NCBI RefSeq assembly: GCF_016925615.1
Contig: NZ_CP070499.1
Location: 1,922,001-1,986,000 of the forward strand
From: Natronosporangium hydrolyticum
GTDB lineage: Bacteria > Actinomycetota > Actinomycetes > Mycobacteriales > Micromonosporaceae
Direction of reading: 5' to 3'
DNA length: 64,000 nucleotides
The notes below the pieces were generated by a model, which saw only the letters and a list, made by a program, of their open reading frames with translations, ran no database searches and was not told the origin of the DNA. Of this stretch, positions 9,278 to 17,456 are shown piece after piece. How positions within the stretch are numbered: the first letter of the stretch is position 1; every line of letters starts with the position of its first letter. A program made the position numbers and the translations under genes.

Positions 9278-10471
9278 ATGAGCTGGGTGCGGCAGAGCTC
9301 GGTCTGTGCGGTGGCGGCGGCCTTGGTGGTGGCGGTCTCGGGGTGCCAGCTCAGCCAGTCGGCACGGGATGTTGAGCTGTTCCACCTGCGTGGGGAGCTC
9401 TACCCCGACAGCACGTGGCCCGCTCGCGGGTCGCTGACCGGCGACTCGGAGTTGGTCGCCGAGGTCATCAAGATGGTGGACCAGTGGCAGACGCCCGACG
9501 GGGTCGGTCGTTATCCCAGTAGGGTCTATAGCTCGATCGCCTGGCTGGGCGAGGTCGACGGGCAGGTGCTCGCAGTCGTCGTGTTCGCACCCGAGGATGA
9601 CCACACCAACGAATGGCTGCTCGAGGTAACCGGCCAACCTGGCAACCTCACCGTCACCGAGGCCCGCGACATCCGTACTGTGTTCGGCAACTCTATCGAG
9701 AACACGGAGCTGGTGCCCATCCGCTCGGACGCGATCGGACCCCGCTACCTGACATCCACCAGGATCGACCGGCTCACCGCCGACGGCGTCGAGCTGACGG
9801 TCACCGACGGACTGAGCGGGCCGGTGGAGGTAGAGCAATGCACAATGGTCGAGCTGATGGCAGAGGTCCGCAACGAGGACCTTATCTACGGCGACCTCGG
9901 CACCGGCGTCGAAGCACCCCTCTACCCACTGTTCTACGCCCGCGTCCTACCACGCAGCGGGATCTCCAACGTGGCACGTTTGCAAGACGTCGACACCTGC
10001 GCCAGCGTGTCCGAGACTGAATGGCTGGGTTCGGCGCGGCAACTTTTCGCGCCCGACATCCCCGCGGTGACGTATTGGCGGGAGCTCGCGGAGATCAACA
10101 CGGGAGGATTTGAGGGCACGCTGGAGGAGATCCTTATCGATGGCTCCGGGCGGGATCAACGGGCGATCGTGATCATGTGGCGGCCCGAATCGGGCCCGCC
10201 GGTGCTGTCCACTGCCGAGCAGGACTGGCTGCGTCCTGAGTCTCTGACGTTCGCCTTTCACGCTGACGAAGGCCCACTCGCGGTCCTAATGTATCCCAGC
10301 GGGGTAAGCATCACCCCGGAGCGGGAGTTTCGGGACGTCGAAGTGCCGGCGGAGGCCATGCTGCTGGCCGCCGAGCCGCACGTCATCGTGGTGGCGCTAC
10401 CCGATCACGAGGTTGAGATCTCTTACACCCGTGACGGTGAACGGGAGCAGGTCGGTGTTGAAGCTCCGTGA
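9278..10471 (+). CDS. Tandem-array lipoprotein, copy 6
   Basis: A 397-residue predicted lipoprotein (lipobox VSGC, Cys23) starting M-S-W-V-R-Q-S. The mature sequence is shorter at its N-terminus than types A and B (QSARDVELFHLRGEL). It keeps WPARGSLTGD, DTCA, RAIVIMWRPESGPPVLSTAEQDW and the common tail. The segment WRELAEINTGGFEGTLEEI is the closest relative of the truncated final copy. The stand-alone spacer upstream suggests its own transcription start. The function is unknown. Confidence 0.87.
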   Translation: MSWVRQSSVCAVAAALVVAVSGCQLSQSARDVELFHLRGELYPDSTWPARGSLTGDSELVAEVIKMVDQWQTPDGVGRYPSRVYSSIAWLGEVDGQVLAVVVFAPEDDHTNEWLLEVTGQPGNLTVTEARDIRTVFGNSIENTELVPIRSDAIGPRYLTSTRIDRLTADGVELTVTDGLSGPVEVEQCTMVELMAEVRNEDLIYGDLGTGVEAPLYPLFYARVLPRSGISNVARLQDVDTCASVSETEWLGSARQLFAPDIPAVTYWRELAEINTGGFEGTLEEILIDGSGRDQRAIVIMWRPESGPPVLSTAEQDWLRPESLTFAFHADEGPLAVLMYPSGVSITPEREFRDVEVPAEAMLLAAEPHVIVVALPDHEVEISYTRDGEREQVGVEAP

Positions 10472-10543
10472 TGCAGTCCAGGGCGATTGTCAGATTGCGA
10501 TTGTGCTTGTTCGGGTCGTCTCGTCGAGTGATGGTTGTGTGAC
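10472..10543 (+). repeat. 72-bp conserved spacer, copy 4
   Basis: Almost the same sequence as spacer copy 3. It ends at the ATG of lipoprotein copy 7. Confidence 0.85.
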
Positions 10544-11746
10544 ATGAGCTGGCTGCGGCCGACCGTGGTCTGTGCGGTCGCGACGGTGTTGGTGCTGATG
10601 GCGGGGTGTCAGGGCGAGAATCCTGATGGCGGGGGGGATGATGTTCCGCTACTCAATCTGCGTGGGGAGCTCAACCCCGACGAGCAGTGGCCAGCCCGGG
10701 GGTCACTGACCGAGGACGCGGAACTGATCGCAGAGGTGAGCCAGGTTGTGGACCAATGGCAGACCACCGACGGGGTAGGTCGCCACACTCGCTCGGCACT
10801 CACCTCGATCGCCTGGCTAGGAGAGATCGACGGGCAGGTCCTCGCGGTCGTGGCGTTTGCTCCCGAAGGCACGTCCAACGACCGGTGGATCGTCGAGGTG
10901 ACTGGCCAGCCGGGTGACATGGCGGTTACCGAGGCACGCGATATTCGCACCCGGATCGGGAACTCTATCGAGGACACGGAGCTGGTACCGATCCGCTCGG
11001 AGGGGATCGGCCCTCGATACCTGGTGTCAGCCCGGGTTGATTGGCTGACCGCCGACGGCGCGGAGGTTCAGCTAGTTGACGGTTTGAGCGAAGAGGTCGA
11101 GGTGGGCCGGTGTGAGCTGGTCGAGTTGGTCGCGGCGATCGGAGACGAGCGACTGGTCTATGGCGACCTGGGGACCAACGTCGAGCCTCCGCTGTATCCG
11201 TTGTTCTACGCACGGGGTCTTGGGCCAGAAGAAATAACCGACGTCGCTCGGCTACAAGGAGCAGGAGTAGATACCTGCGCCGCTGCGAGGAGCGAATGGT
11301 TGGGATCGCTGCACGAGCTGTTCGAACCCGAGATTCCAGCGGTGTTGAGCTGGGTCGAGCTAATCGAGATCAACTCAGAGGATTTTCGTGGCTCGTTGGA
11401 GGAGATTCCCGTCAACGGCTCCGGGTATGACCAACGGGCGATCGTGATCATGTGGCGCCCTGAGGCTGGTCCGCCGGTACTGTCTACTGCGCAGCTGAAC
11501 GAGCCGCGTCACCGTTCCCTGACGTTCGTGTTCGAGACCACCGAGGGCCCGCTCGCGGTTCTGATGTATCCTAGCGGGGTAAACGTCACGCCGGAGCGGG
11601 AGTTTCGGGACGTCGAAGTGTCGGCGGAGGCCGCGCTGCTGGCCGCCGAGCCGCACGTCATCGTGGTGGCTCTACCCGATCACGAGGTTGAGATCTCTTA
11701 CACCCGTGACGGTGAACGGGAGCAGGTCGGTGTTGAAGCTCCGTAA
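10544..11746 (+). CDS. Tandem-array lipoprotein, copy 7 (divergent)
   Basis: A 400-residue predicted lipoprotein with a different lipobox, LMAGC. The mature N-terminus has an Asp/Gly-rich linker (NPDGGGDDVPLLNLRGEL), making it the most divergent intact copy over its first 300 residues. From about YPSGVNVTPEREF to the stop, the DNA is nearly identical to its neighbours, which fits 3' gene conversion. It contains the usual RAIVIMWRPEAGPPVLSTAQ block. The function is unknown. Confidence 0.87.
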   Translation: MSWLRPTVVCAVATVLVLMAGCQGENPDGGGDDVPLLNLRGELNPDEQWPARGSLTEDAELIAEVSQVVDQWQTTDGVGRHTRSALTSIAWLGEIDGQVLAVVAFAPEGTSNDRWIVEVTGQPGDMAVTEARDIRTRIGNSIEDTELVPIRSEGIGPRYLVSARVDWLTADGAEVQLVDGLSEEVEVGRCELVELVAAIGDERLVYGDLGTNVEPPLYPLFYARGLGPEEITDVARLQGAGVDTCAAARSEWLGSLHELFEPEIPAVLSWVELIEINSEDFRGSLEEIPVNGSGYDQRAIVIMWRPEAGPPVLSTAQLNEPRHRSLTFVFETTEGPLAVLMYPSGVNVTPEREFRDVEVSAEAALLAAEPHVIVVALPDHEVEISYTRDGEREQVGVEAP

Positions 11747-11818
11747 TGCACCCGAGGGCGATTGTCAGATTGCGATTGTGCTTGTTCGGGTCGTCTCGTC
11801 GAGTGATGGTTGTGTGAC
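11747..11818 (+). repeat. 72-bp conserved spacer, copy 5
   Basis: The last copy of the spacer, ahead of the degenerate eighth lipoprotein gene. It starts TGCACCCGAGGG rather than TGCAGTCCAGGG. Confidence 0.83.
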
Positions 11819-12294
11819 ATGAGCTGGGTGCGGCAGAGCATGGTCTGCGCGGTGGCGGCGGCCTTGGTGGTGGCGGTCTCGGGGTGCCAGCTCAGCCAGT
11901 CGGCACGGGGGTCGAGATCAACACTGGAGGATTTGACGGTGCGCTGGAGGATATCCTCATCGATGGCTCCGGGCGGGAACAGCGGGCGATCGTGGTGATG
12001 TGGCGTCCCGAATCCGGTCCGCCGATTTTCTCGAGGGTCGAGCAGGAGCTACTTCGCTACGAATCGGTCACGTTCAGCTTCCACACTGACGAAGGCCCAC
12101 TCGCGGTCCTGATGTATCACCACGGCATCGCGATCACCCCGGAGCGGGAGTTTCGGGACGTCGAAGTGCCGGCGGAGGCCACGCTGCTCGCCGCCGAGCC
12201 GCACGTCATCGTGGTAGCACTACCCGAACACGAGATCGAGATCTCCTACCTCCGTGACGGTGAACGAGAGCGGGTCACCGTCGCAGCTCCGTAA
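11819..12294 (+). pseudogene. Tandem-array lipoprotein, copy 8, deleted and frameshifted
   Basis: The first roughly 90 bp encode a signal peptide and start nearly identical to copy 6 (MSWVRQSMVCAVAAALVVAVSGCQLSQSARG, shown here as two joined family blocks). At about 11908 the sequence jumps to a region matching copy 6 codons for EINTGGFEGTLEEI, removing roughly 0.7 kb. The two parts are in different frames: the signal-peptide frame ends at 11998, and the C-terminal frame is open from about 11884 to 12294. The C-terminal part still carries RAIVVMWRPESGPP, TPEREFRDVEV and HVIVVALPEHEIEISY. No functional lipoprotein is expected unless a frameshift is tolerated. Confidence 0.85.
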
Positions 12295-12315
12295 GCCCGC
12301 ATCGGCTGTCTCGGG

Positions 12316-12963
12316 TCAGGCCAGGGCAGCCTGGGCCGCCTGTTCGGCTGCGACGAGCTGCTGCTGCCAGTACTCCGACAGGGTGTCGCCGAAGAACTCA
12401 CGGTAGTAGCCGAGGTAGGTCAGCCGTACCTGTGCTGGGGTCTCCGGGGCGGCGAAGAACGCCAGGTCGCCGGGGACCATGTTGCGCATCCCCAGGATCG
12501 GCATCGGACTGGCGAACGGCCGGAAGGTCGGGCTGTGCAGGCCAGGCGTCTCATGTGCGGGCCAGAAGTCGCCGGCGAGCATGCCGCCGGCGACGAACTC
12601 GGGCCGCAGCTGGGCGTGGACCCGCTCCACCAGGGCTTTCAGGGCCGACTCGGCCAGGCCGTAGGGGATGATGAAGTACACCAGGTAGCTGCGGTCCTCG
12701 GGGTGCTCCTGGCAGTGCTGCACGAACCGGGTCCGCATCTCGCGGGCGTAGCCGGCGAGCGCGTCGTCGCCGAGCGTGGCGTCGAAGGGGAACAGTTGCA
12801 CCACCTGGTGCTGCAACGCCCGCCCCATATAGGGGCATACTGGCCCGGACCGCCCAAGATCGGGGTGGGGGTTGATGGGGAAGTCGCGTAGCCAGCGCCA
12901 GGCCAGGTCGAGACGCTCCTTCGCGGCCGGGTCGAGCACCGGCTCCTCCACAGGAACGGACAT
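12316..12963 (-). CDS. DUF6875-like protein of unknown function
   Basis: A 215-residue soluble protein. The segment FPINPHPDLGRSGPVCPYMGRAL near the N-terminus resembles the conserved start of a family (which I recall as DUF6875) often found beside actinobacterial biosynthetic clusters; I am not certain of that number. ATG at 12963 is preferred to GTG 12975 because GAGG lies 6 nt before it. The gene converges with the lipoprotein remnant (21 bp between stops) and diverges from the MFS gene, so it may be the left border of the polyketide cluster. No catalytic motif is recognised; one Cys in the VCPY segment is notable. Confidence 0.8.
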   Translation of the reverse strand: MSVPVEEPVLDPAAKERLDLAWRWLRDFPINPHPDLGRSGPVCPYMGRALQHQVVQLFPFDATLGDDALAGYAREMRTRFVQHCQEHPEDRSYLVYFIIPYGLAESALKALVERVHAQLRPEFVAGGMLAGDFWPAHETPGLHSPTFRPFASPMPILGMRNMVPGDLAFFAAPETPAQVRLTYLGYYREFFGDTLSEYWQQQLVAAEQAAQAALA

Positions 12964-13149
12964 CAGTAACCTCACAGCTCCACAGTGGTTATCTCGTAGG
13001 TACCATAGGTCGTGGCGCCGGTTCGCGATTATCAGGGCGTTATCGGTGGGACTTCAACCGGCGGTGACCTGGCTGCGCTGCGATGCGAGCCCCCGCCCGG
13101 TTCTGGTTAGCACTTGTATACTTCGCGAAGCCCGAACCAGGAGGACACT
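12964..13149. promoter_or_regulatory. Divergent intergenic region with palindromes before the MFS gene
   Basis: This 186-bp region separates two divergent genes. On the + strand a possible -10 TATACT (13117-13122) overlaps two small perfect palindromes, GTATAC (13116-13121) and CTTCGCGAAG (13121-13130), a likely place for a repressor. No convincing -35 is seen. On the - strand TATGGT near 13005 is a possible -10 for the DUF6875-like gene. Confidence 0.4.
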
Positions 13150-14586
13150 ATGGATGCCGCGCCGAGCGCCGCCGATACCAGGCGCAATGTCCGTAAGTTC
13201 CAGATGATCTGGGCGGGTCAGCTCTGCTCGGCGATCGGCTCCAGCCTGACCGGCTTCGTGCTCGGGGTGTGGGTCTTCCAGTCGACCGGCTCGGCCACCC
13301 AGTTCGCCATCATCTTCATGGCCTCGACGCTGCCGGGCGTCATCGTCGCGCCGTTCGCCGGCGCCATCGTCGACCGGTACGACCGGCGGATGCTGATGGT
13401 GATCAGCAACGCCGCGGGCGGCGTCGTCATCGCGGTCCTCGCGGCGCTGCTCTGGACCGACATCATCCAGGTCTGGCATGTCTATCTGACCGCGGCTGCC
13501 GCGGCCGTCTTCGGTGCCCTGCACATGACCGCCTTCTACGCGGTGACGCCGCAGCTGGTCCCGAAGGAGAAGCTCGGCAAGGCCAACGGGCTGCTGCAGA
13601 TCACTCAGGCCGCCCGGATCGCGGCGCCGCTGGTGGCGGGCCTGTTGTTGGCGACGATCGGGCTGCGTGGAGTGATCCTGATCGACCTCGCCGCCAGTAT
13701 CTTCGCGATCCTGGTGCTGGTGCTGGTCCCGTTGCGCAAGGAGCTGACCAACGCACCGGGTGCGGACACCAACCGCTCGTTCCTGAGCGACCTGGGGTAT
13801 GGCTGGACCTATCTGCGGAGCCGCTCCGGGCTGATGGCGCTGGTGCTGCTCTTCACCGGGTTCAACTTCTGTTACGCCATCGCCGGGGTGTTGGTGCAGC
13901 CGCTGATCCTCTCGTTTTCGAACGAGGTGACGCTGGGCATCCTGATGTTCTGCGGCGGCGCCGGGTTCTTCGCCGGCAGTGTGCTGATGAGCACCTGGGG
14001 TGGGCCGAAACGGCGGGTGCGGGGGATTCTGATCATTCTCGCCATCGGCGGGGTGGTGCTGGCGCTGCACGGTGTCGCCCCCTCGCCGTGGTTGATCGCG
14101 GTGGTGGCGCCGTTGTTCCTGGTGACCCTGCCGTTGTTGATGGGGACCTCGATGGCCCTGGTGCAGACCAAGGTCGAGGGCGAGGCGATGGGGCGGGTGA
14201 TCGCGGCGGTCCGGATGGCGGGCCAGGCGGCGATGCCGTTGGCGTATGTGCTGGCCGGCCCCCTGGCGGATCGGGTGGCGGAGCCGGCGATGGCCGACGG
14301 GGCGCCGTTGGGTGACAGCGTGGGGTCGGTGATCGGTGCCGGGCCGGGGCGGGGCATCGCACTGATCTTCTGGGTGGTCGGCTTGATGCTGATCCTGCTG
14401 GCGATCGCCGGTGCGGCGTCGAGCAAGTTGCGGCGGTTGGAAGAGGACCTCCCCGATGCCGACCACACCGCGCCCGCGACCCCGCCGGCTGCGCCGGAGC
14501 CGGAGCCGGAGCCCGAGCTGGAGTCAGCGCCCGAGCGGGAGCCCGAAGCCCAGCGCGATCCGCGCGCCGGGACCGGCAGTCGATGA
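13150..14586 (+). CDS. MFS family exporter
   Basis: A 478-residue membrane protein of the major facilitator superfamily, with about 12 hydrophobic segments and the loop motif DRYDRRMLM between segments 2 and 3. Families of this type export drugs or the product of the adjacent cluster. ATG 13150 is chosen because AGGAGG sits 5 nt upstream. The last 45 residues form a disordered tail of Pro-Glu repeats (PEPEPEPELE). The stop is 15 nt before the O-methyltransferase start, so the two are probably co-transcribed. Substrate is inferred only from location. Confidence 0.88.
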   Translation: MDAAPSAADTRRNVRKFQMIWAGQLCSAIGSSLTGFVLGVWVFQSTGSATQFAIIFMASTLPGVIVAPFAGAIVDRYDRRMLMVISNAAGGVVIAVLAALLWTDIIQVWHVYLTAAAAAVFGALHMTAFYAVTPQLVPKEKLGKANGLLQITQAARIAAPLVAGLLLATIGLRGVILIDLAASIFAILVLVLVPLRKELTNAPGADTNRSFLSDLGYGWTYLRSRSGLMALVLLFTGFNFCYAIAGVLVQPLILSFSNEVTLGILMFCGGAGFFAGSVLMSTWGGPKRRVRGILIILAIGGVVLALHGVAPSPWLIAVVAPLFLVTLPLLMGTSMALVQTKVEGEAMGRVIAAVRMAGQAAMPLAYVLAGPLADRVAEPAMADGAPLGDSVGSVIGAGPGRGIALIFWVVGLMLILLAIAGAASSKLRRLEEDLPDADHTAPATPPAAPEPEPEPELESAPEREPEAQRDPRAGTGSR

Positions 14587-14601
14587 AGGAGGCCGCGAGC
14601 C

Positions 14602-15654
14602 ATGCCACTATCGCTCTCCGAGCAGGAGTACCGCCGGTTCCTGGAGACCGATGATGCTCCCGCACCCCACCTGGACTTCCTGCACACCGCCTCCTATCGG
14701 GCGGCGGGCGCGGGGGTACGCCTAGGGGTGTTCGATGCTCTGGCCGAGGGCCCACTGCCGGGTGAGGTGCTGGCGGAGCGGCTGCAGGTCGACCCCCGCG
14801 GGCTGGGGCTGCTGCTGACGGCGTTGCGGAGCTTCGGCTACCTCACGGTCACCGGTGATGGATATGTCAACACCGCGAAGGCGCAGAAGTGGTTGCTGGA
14901 CACGCCCGGCAGCTATGCGACGGTCTTCTCGTTCTGGCAGACGGTGCTCTTCGAGCTGTGGTCGGAGCTGGAGGATTCGGTGCGCACCGGGAAGCCGGCG
15001 GTCGATTTCTACCAGTGGCTGGAGCAACGGCCCGCGACGATGCGGCGCTTCCAGACGATGCTGACCCGGCTGGCCGGGTTCCTGTGTCCGGAGGTGCTGG
15101 CGGCGGTGACGCTGCCCGAAGGGGCGACGAAGCTGCTGGACATCGGGGGTGGACACGCCACCTACGCCGTGGGCTTCTGCCAGCGCTATCCGGAGCTGTC
15201 GGCGACCGTGCTCGACCTGCCGGGGGCGTTGGCGGTCGGTTCTGAGGCGGTCGCTGCCGCCGGGCTGACCGGCCGGGTCTCGATGCGCGAGGGGGATCTG
15301 CGGACGGACCCGTTCGACGCGGCAGAGTTCGACGTGGCGTTGCTCTTCAACATTGTGCACGGGATGCCGCCGGCAGAAGTGCGGCAACTGCTCGCCGCGG
15401 TAGCCGCGGCGCTGCGGCCGGGGGGCCGGGTGTTGGTGTTGGAGCCACTGTCCGACCTCGCGGCCGGTGGTGGGGTGGTGGGTGAGGCGTTCGTGCGGAC
15501 CTTCAGCCTCAATCTCTTCCACGGGCAGGGCGGGCAGGTCTATGGCTACGCCGAGTTGGCCGAGTGGTTGACCGAGGCCGGCTTCACCGACCTCGATCGC
15601 CACACGTTCCAGAAGTCACCCACGGACCACCTGATCACCGCGCTCCGCGGTTGA
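14602..15654 (+). CDS. SAM-dependent O-methyltransferase (Methyltransf_2 type)
   Basis: A 350-residue class I methyltransferase. An N-terminal winged-helix dimerisation region (residues about 25-100) precedes the SAM-binding core. The glycine-rich motif I is [15 protein letters not shown], followed by an acidic residue region ([10 protein letters not shown]), and a later [13 protein letters not shown] motif. This architecture is that of polyketide O-methyltransferases such as TcmO/DmpM relatives. AAGGAGG lies 9 nt before the ATG. The 3' end overlaps the MbtH-like gene on the opposite strand by 39 bp. It probably methylates a phenol of the polyketide. Confidence 0.9.
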   Translation: MPLSLSEQEYRRFLETDDAPAPHLDFLHTASYRAAGAGVRLGVFDALAEGPLPGEVLAERLQVDPRGLGLLLTALRSFGYLTVTGDGYVNTAKAQKWLLDTPGSYATVFSFWQTVLFELWSELEDSVRTGKPAVDFYQWLEQRPATMRRFQTMLTRLAGFLCPEVLAAVTLPEGATKLLDIGGGHATYAVGFCQRYPELSATVLDLPGALAVGSEAVAAAGLTGRVSMREGDLRTDPFDAAEFDVALLFNIVHGMPPAEVRQLLAAVAAALRPGGRVLVLEPLSDLAAGGGVVGEAFVRTFSLNLFHGQGGQVYGYAELAEWLTEAGFTDLDRHTFQKSPTDHLITALRG

Positions 15655-15861
15655 CTGCTGCTCATCCATCCAGCGGCGCAACGACAACGGCCGGAGGTCG
15701 GTCCAGACCTGTTCGATGTGGGCCAGGCACTCGGCCTTGCCGCCGACGACTCCTTCGCGCCGCCAACCGTCCGGAAGTGGCTGGTCGTCGAGCCAGATGG
15801 AGTATTGCTCCTCGTCGTTGACGACCACCGCGTAGGTGTTGGTGTCCTCTTCGTCCTGCAT
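15616..15861 (-). CDS. MbtH-like protein
   Basis: An 81-residue protein with the MbtH signature: [17 protein letters not shown], then PDGWR and [15 protein letters not shown]. MbtH proteins bind and activate adenylation domains of non-ribosomal peptide synthetases. No adenylation domain is encoded in this window, so the partner must lie elsewhere, or the protein helps another enzyme. The residue usually Pro in the NDEGQHSLWP-type motif is changed (IWLDD). AAGGG is 7 nt before the ATG. It is convergent with and overlaps the O-methyltransferase end, and diverges from the ATP-grasp gene, with which it may share a bidirectional promoter. Confidence 0.87.
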   Translation of the reverse strand: MQDEEDTNTYAVVVNDEEQYSIWLDDQPLPDGWRREGVVGGKAECLAHIEQVWTDLRPLSLRRWMDEQQSTAERGDQVVRG

Positions 15862-15980
15862 CGCACACCCTTACATCGCCGTAGGTTCGGGGTTCTCGGC
15901 GTAATAGTATGGCGCCTGCGGAGCTGAGACCACCAGCTGTCCAGGCGACGATATCTCCACACTGCACCGAAGGAGGCACG
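15862..15980. promoter_or_regulatory. Divergent promoter region, MbtH-like gene / ATP-grasp gene
   Basis: 119 bp between divergent starts. An AT-rich patch GTAATAGTATGG (about 15900-15911) offers TAGTAT as a -10 on the + strand and TACTAT on the - strand; -35 boxes are poor on both. Confidence 0.35.
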
Positions 15981-17300
15981 GTGGTCCGACCTCAACCGCC
16001 CACCGGTGGCGGTGGCGAGCTGGTGGTGCTGGTACGCGATGTCGGCACCAACTGGGTGGAGCACATGTCGGCGGTGGTCCACGCGCTTGGTGACCGGGTG
16101 GCGGTGGTGTCCGGTCCCGATCCGGTGGCCGGTGATCGCCTGGCCAGCGCCGCCGACGAGGTGGTCATCGTGGCCGACCCGACCGACCCCGAACCGGTGA
16201 CGGCGGCGGTTACCAGGCTTGCTGCGGGCCGGCGACCCCGAGCAGTCTTGTCGATCACCGATGGCTGTGTGGCGGTGGCCGCGCAGGCGGCGGAGGCGGT
16301 GGGGCTGGGTCGGACCCCGGCGGCGCCGATCATCCGCTCCCGAAACAAGGCCGAGGTTCGTCGCCGGCTTCGGGCCGCCGGTCTGCCGGGTCCGGCGTTC
16401 CAACTGTTCGCCGCCGCCGATGAGGCTGCCGCGGTCGCGGCGGCGGTGGGTCTGCCGGCGGTGGTCAAGCCGCTCAACGGCACCGGCAGTCATCTGGTCC
16501 GGCGAGTCTGGGATGTGGCCGGCCTCGCCGCGGCGTACGACGAGGTGACCGCCGGGTTGGCGAGCGGGCCGCTGGCGCATCTCTACCAGCGGCCGCTGCC
16601 CACCGCCGGTGGTGATCCGCTGGACCCGGGTCGGGTGCTGCTGGTCGAGCGGGCGCTGGTGGGTCGGGAGTTCTGCCTGGACCTGGTCGTCCGGGACGGC
16701 GAGGTCATCGAGTACCCGTTGGTCGACAAGTTCCTGATGGACGACCACTTCTTCGAACTCGGGTTCTGCGCGCCGCCGTTCGCGCTCGACAGTTCGCGGC
16801 AGCAGCTGATCTGCGCCGCGGCGGTGGCGGCGGTGACTGCGCTGGGGGTGGCCAACACCATGGCGCACGTCGAGGTGATTGACGACCAGTGGCTGGGGCC
16901 TACGGTGGTGGAGGTGAACGCGGGGCGGCCCGGCGGGATGGGCCCGGCGTTCCTGAATCGCCTCACTACCGGCATCGACCCGGCCGCGGAGTTGTTGGCG
17001 GTGCACTGCGGGGCCGACCGTCCGGTGGCGGCTCCGCGGACCCTGGCTCCGGTCGCCGCGGTGAACGTGTTCGCGCAGGGCAGTGGCCGGGTCCGGGCGG
17101 TGCATGGGTTGGCCGAGTTGGCAGACCATCCGGATGTGCTGGCCACGGTCGCGGCGGCCGAGCCGGGCGATGTGCTGACCGAGCAGTACGAGGTCGACGT
17201 GGCCGGGCTGGTGCTGGCCGGGTTCACCGATCGGGACGAACTCGTCCGAGTCTGCCGTGAGCTGACCGCTCAGGTGTGGGCGGAGTTCGACCCAGCCTGA
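15981..17300 (+). CDS. ATP-grasp carboxylate-amine ligase
   Basis: A 439-residue ATP-grasp enzyme. The central domain contains VGLPAVVKPLNGTGSHLV, with the ATP-contacting Lys and flexible glycine loop. The Mg/ATP motif EVNAGRPGGMGPAFLN matches the E-x-N-x-R pattern of the superfamily. The N-terminal region resembles a pre-ATP-grasp fold (VVVSGPDPVAGD region). Such enzymes activate a carboxylate as acyl phosphate and join it to an amine. The GTG at 15981 is preferred because AAGGAGG lies 4 nt upstream; an ATG at 15909 would add 24 residues. In this cluster it could amidate the polyketide or couple an amino acid to it (inference). Confidence 0.87.
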   Translation: MVRPQPPTGGGGELVVLVRDVGTNWVEHMSAVVHALGDRVAVVSGPDPVAGDRLASAADEVVIVADPTDPEPVTAAVTRLAAGRRPRAVLSITDGCVAVAAQAAEAVGLGRTPAAPIIRSRNKAEVRRRLRAAGLPGPAFQLFAAADEAAAVAAAVGLPAVVKPLNGTGSHLVRRVWDVAGLAAAYDEVTAGLASGPLAHLYQRPLPTAGGDPLDPGRVLLVERALVGREFCLDLVVRDGEVIEYPLVDKFLMDDHFFELGFCAPPFALDSSRQQLICAAAVAAVTALGVANTMAHVEVIDDQWLGPTVVEVNAGRPGGMGPAFLNRLTTGIDPAAELLAVHCGADRPVAAPRTLAPVAAVNVFAQGSGRVRAVHGLAELADHPDVLATVAAAEPGDVLTEQYEVDVAGLVLAGFTDRDELVRVCRELTAQVWAEFDPA

Positions 17301-17456
17301 TCGGCCGCGAGTTGCCGCCTAGCATGTTCGGCCGGTAGCGGGATCAAGTCACCGGAAAATCAGCAAAGGTTTCAGACGCCACATACGCTAAATCCGACCC
17401 AATGACCGGTTTGCCGGTTTTGTCAGTGGGGTCGGCGAAGCGTGTGAGGAGGACAG
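17301..17456 (+). promoter_or_regulatory. Leader of the polyketide operon
   Basis: 156 bp without a gene, AT-richer than its surroundings. It holds a CCGGTTT direct repeat (about 17406-17420) and ends with GAGGAGG before the GTG at 17457. All genes from 17457 to 31187 point the same way with tiny gaps, so this probably holds the operon promoter, but no clear -35/-10 pair is evident. Confidence 0.4.
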
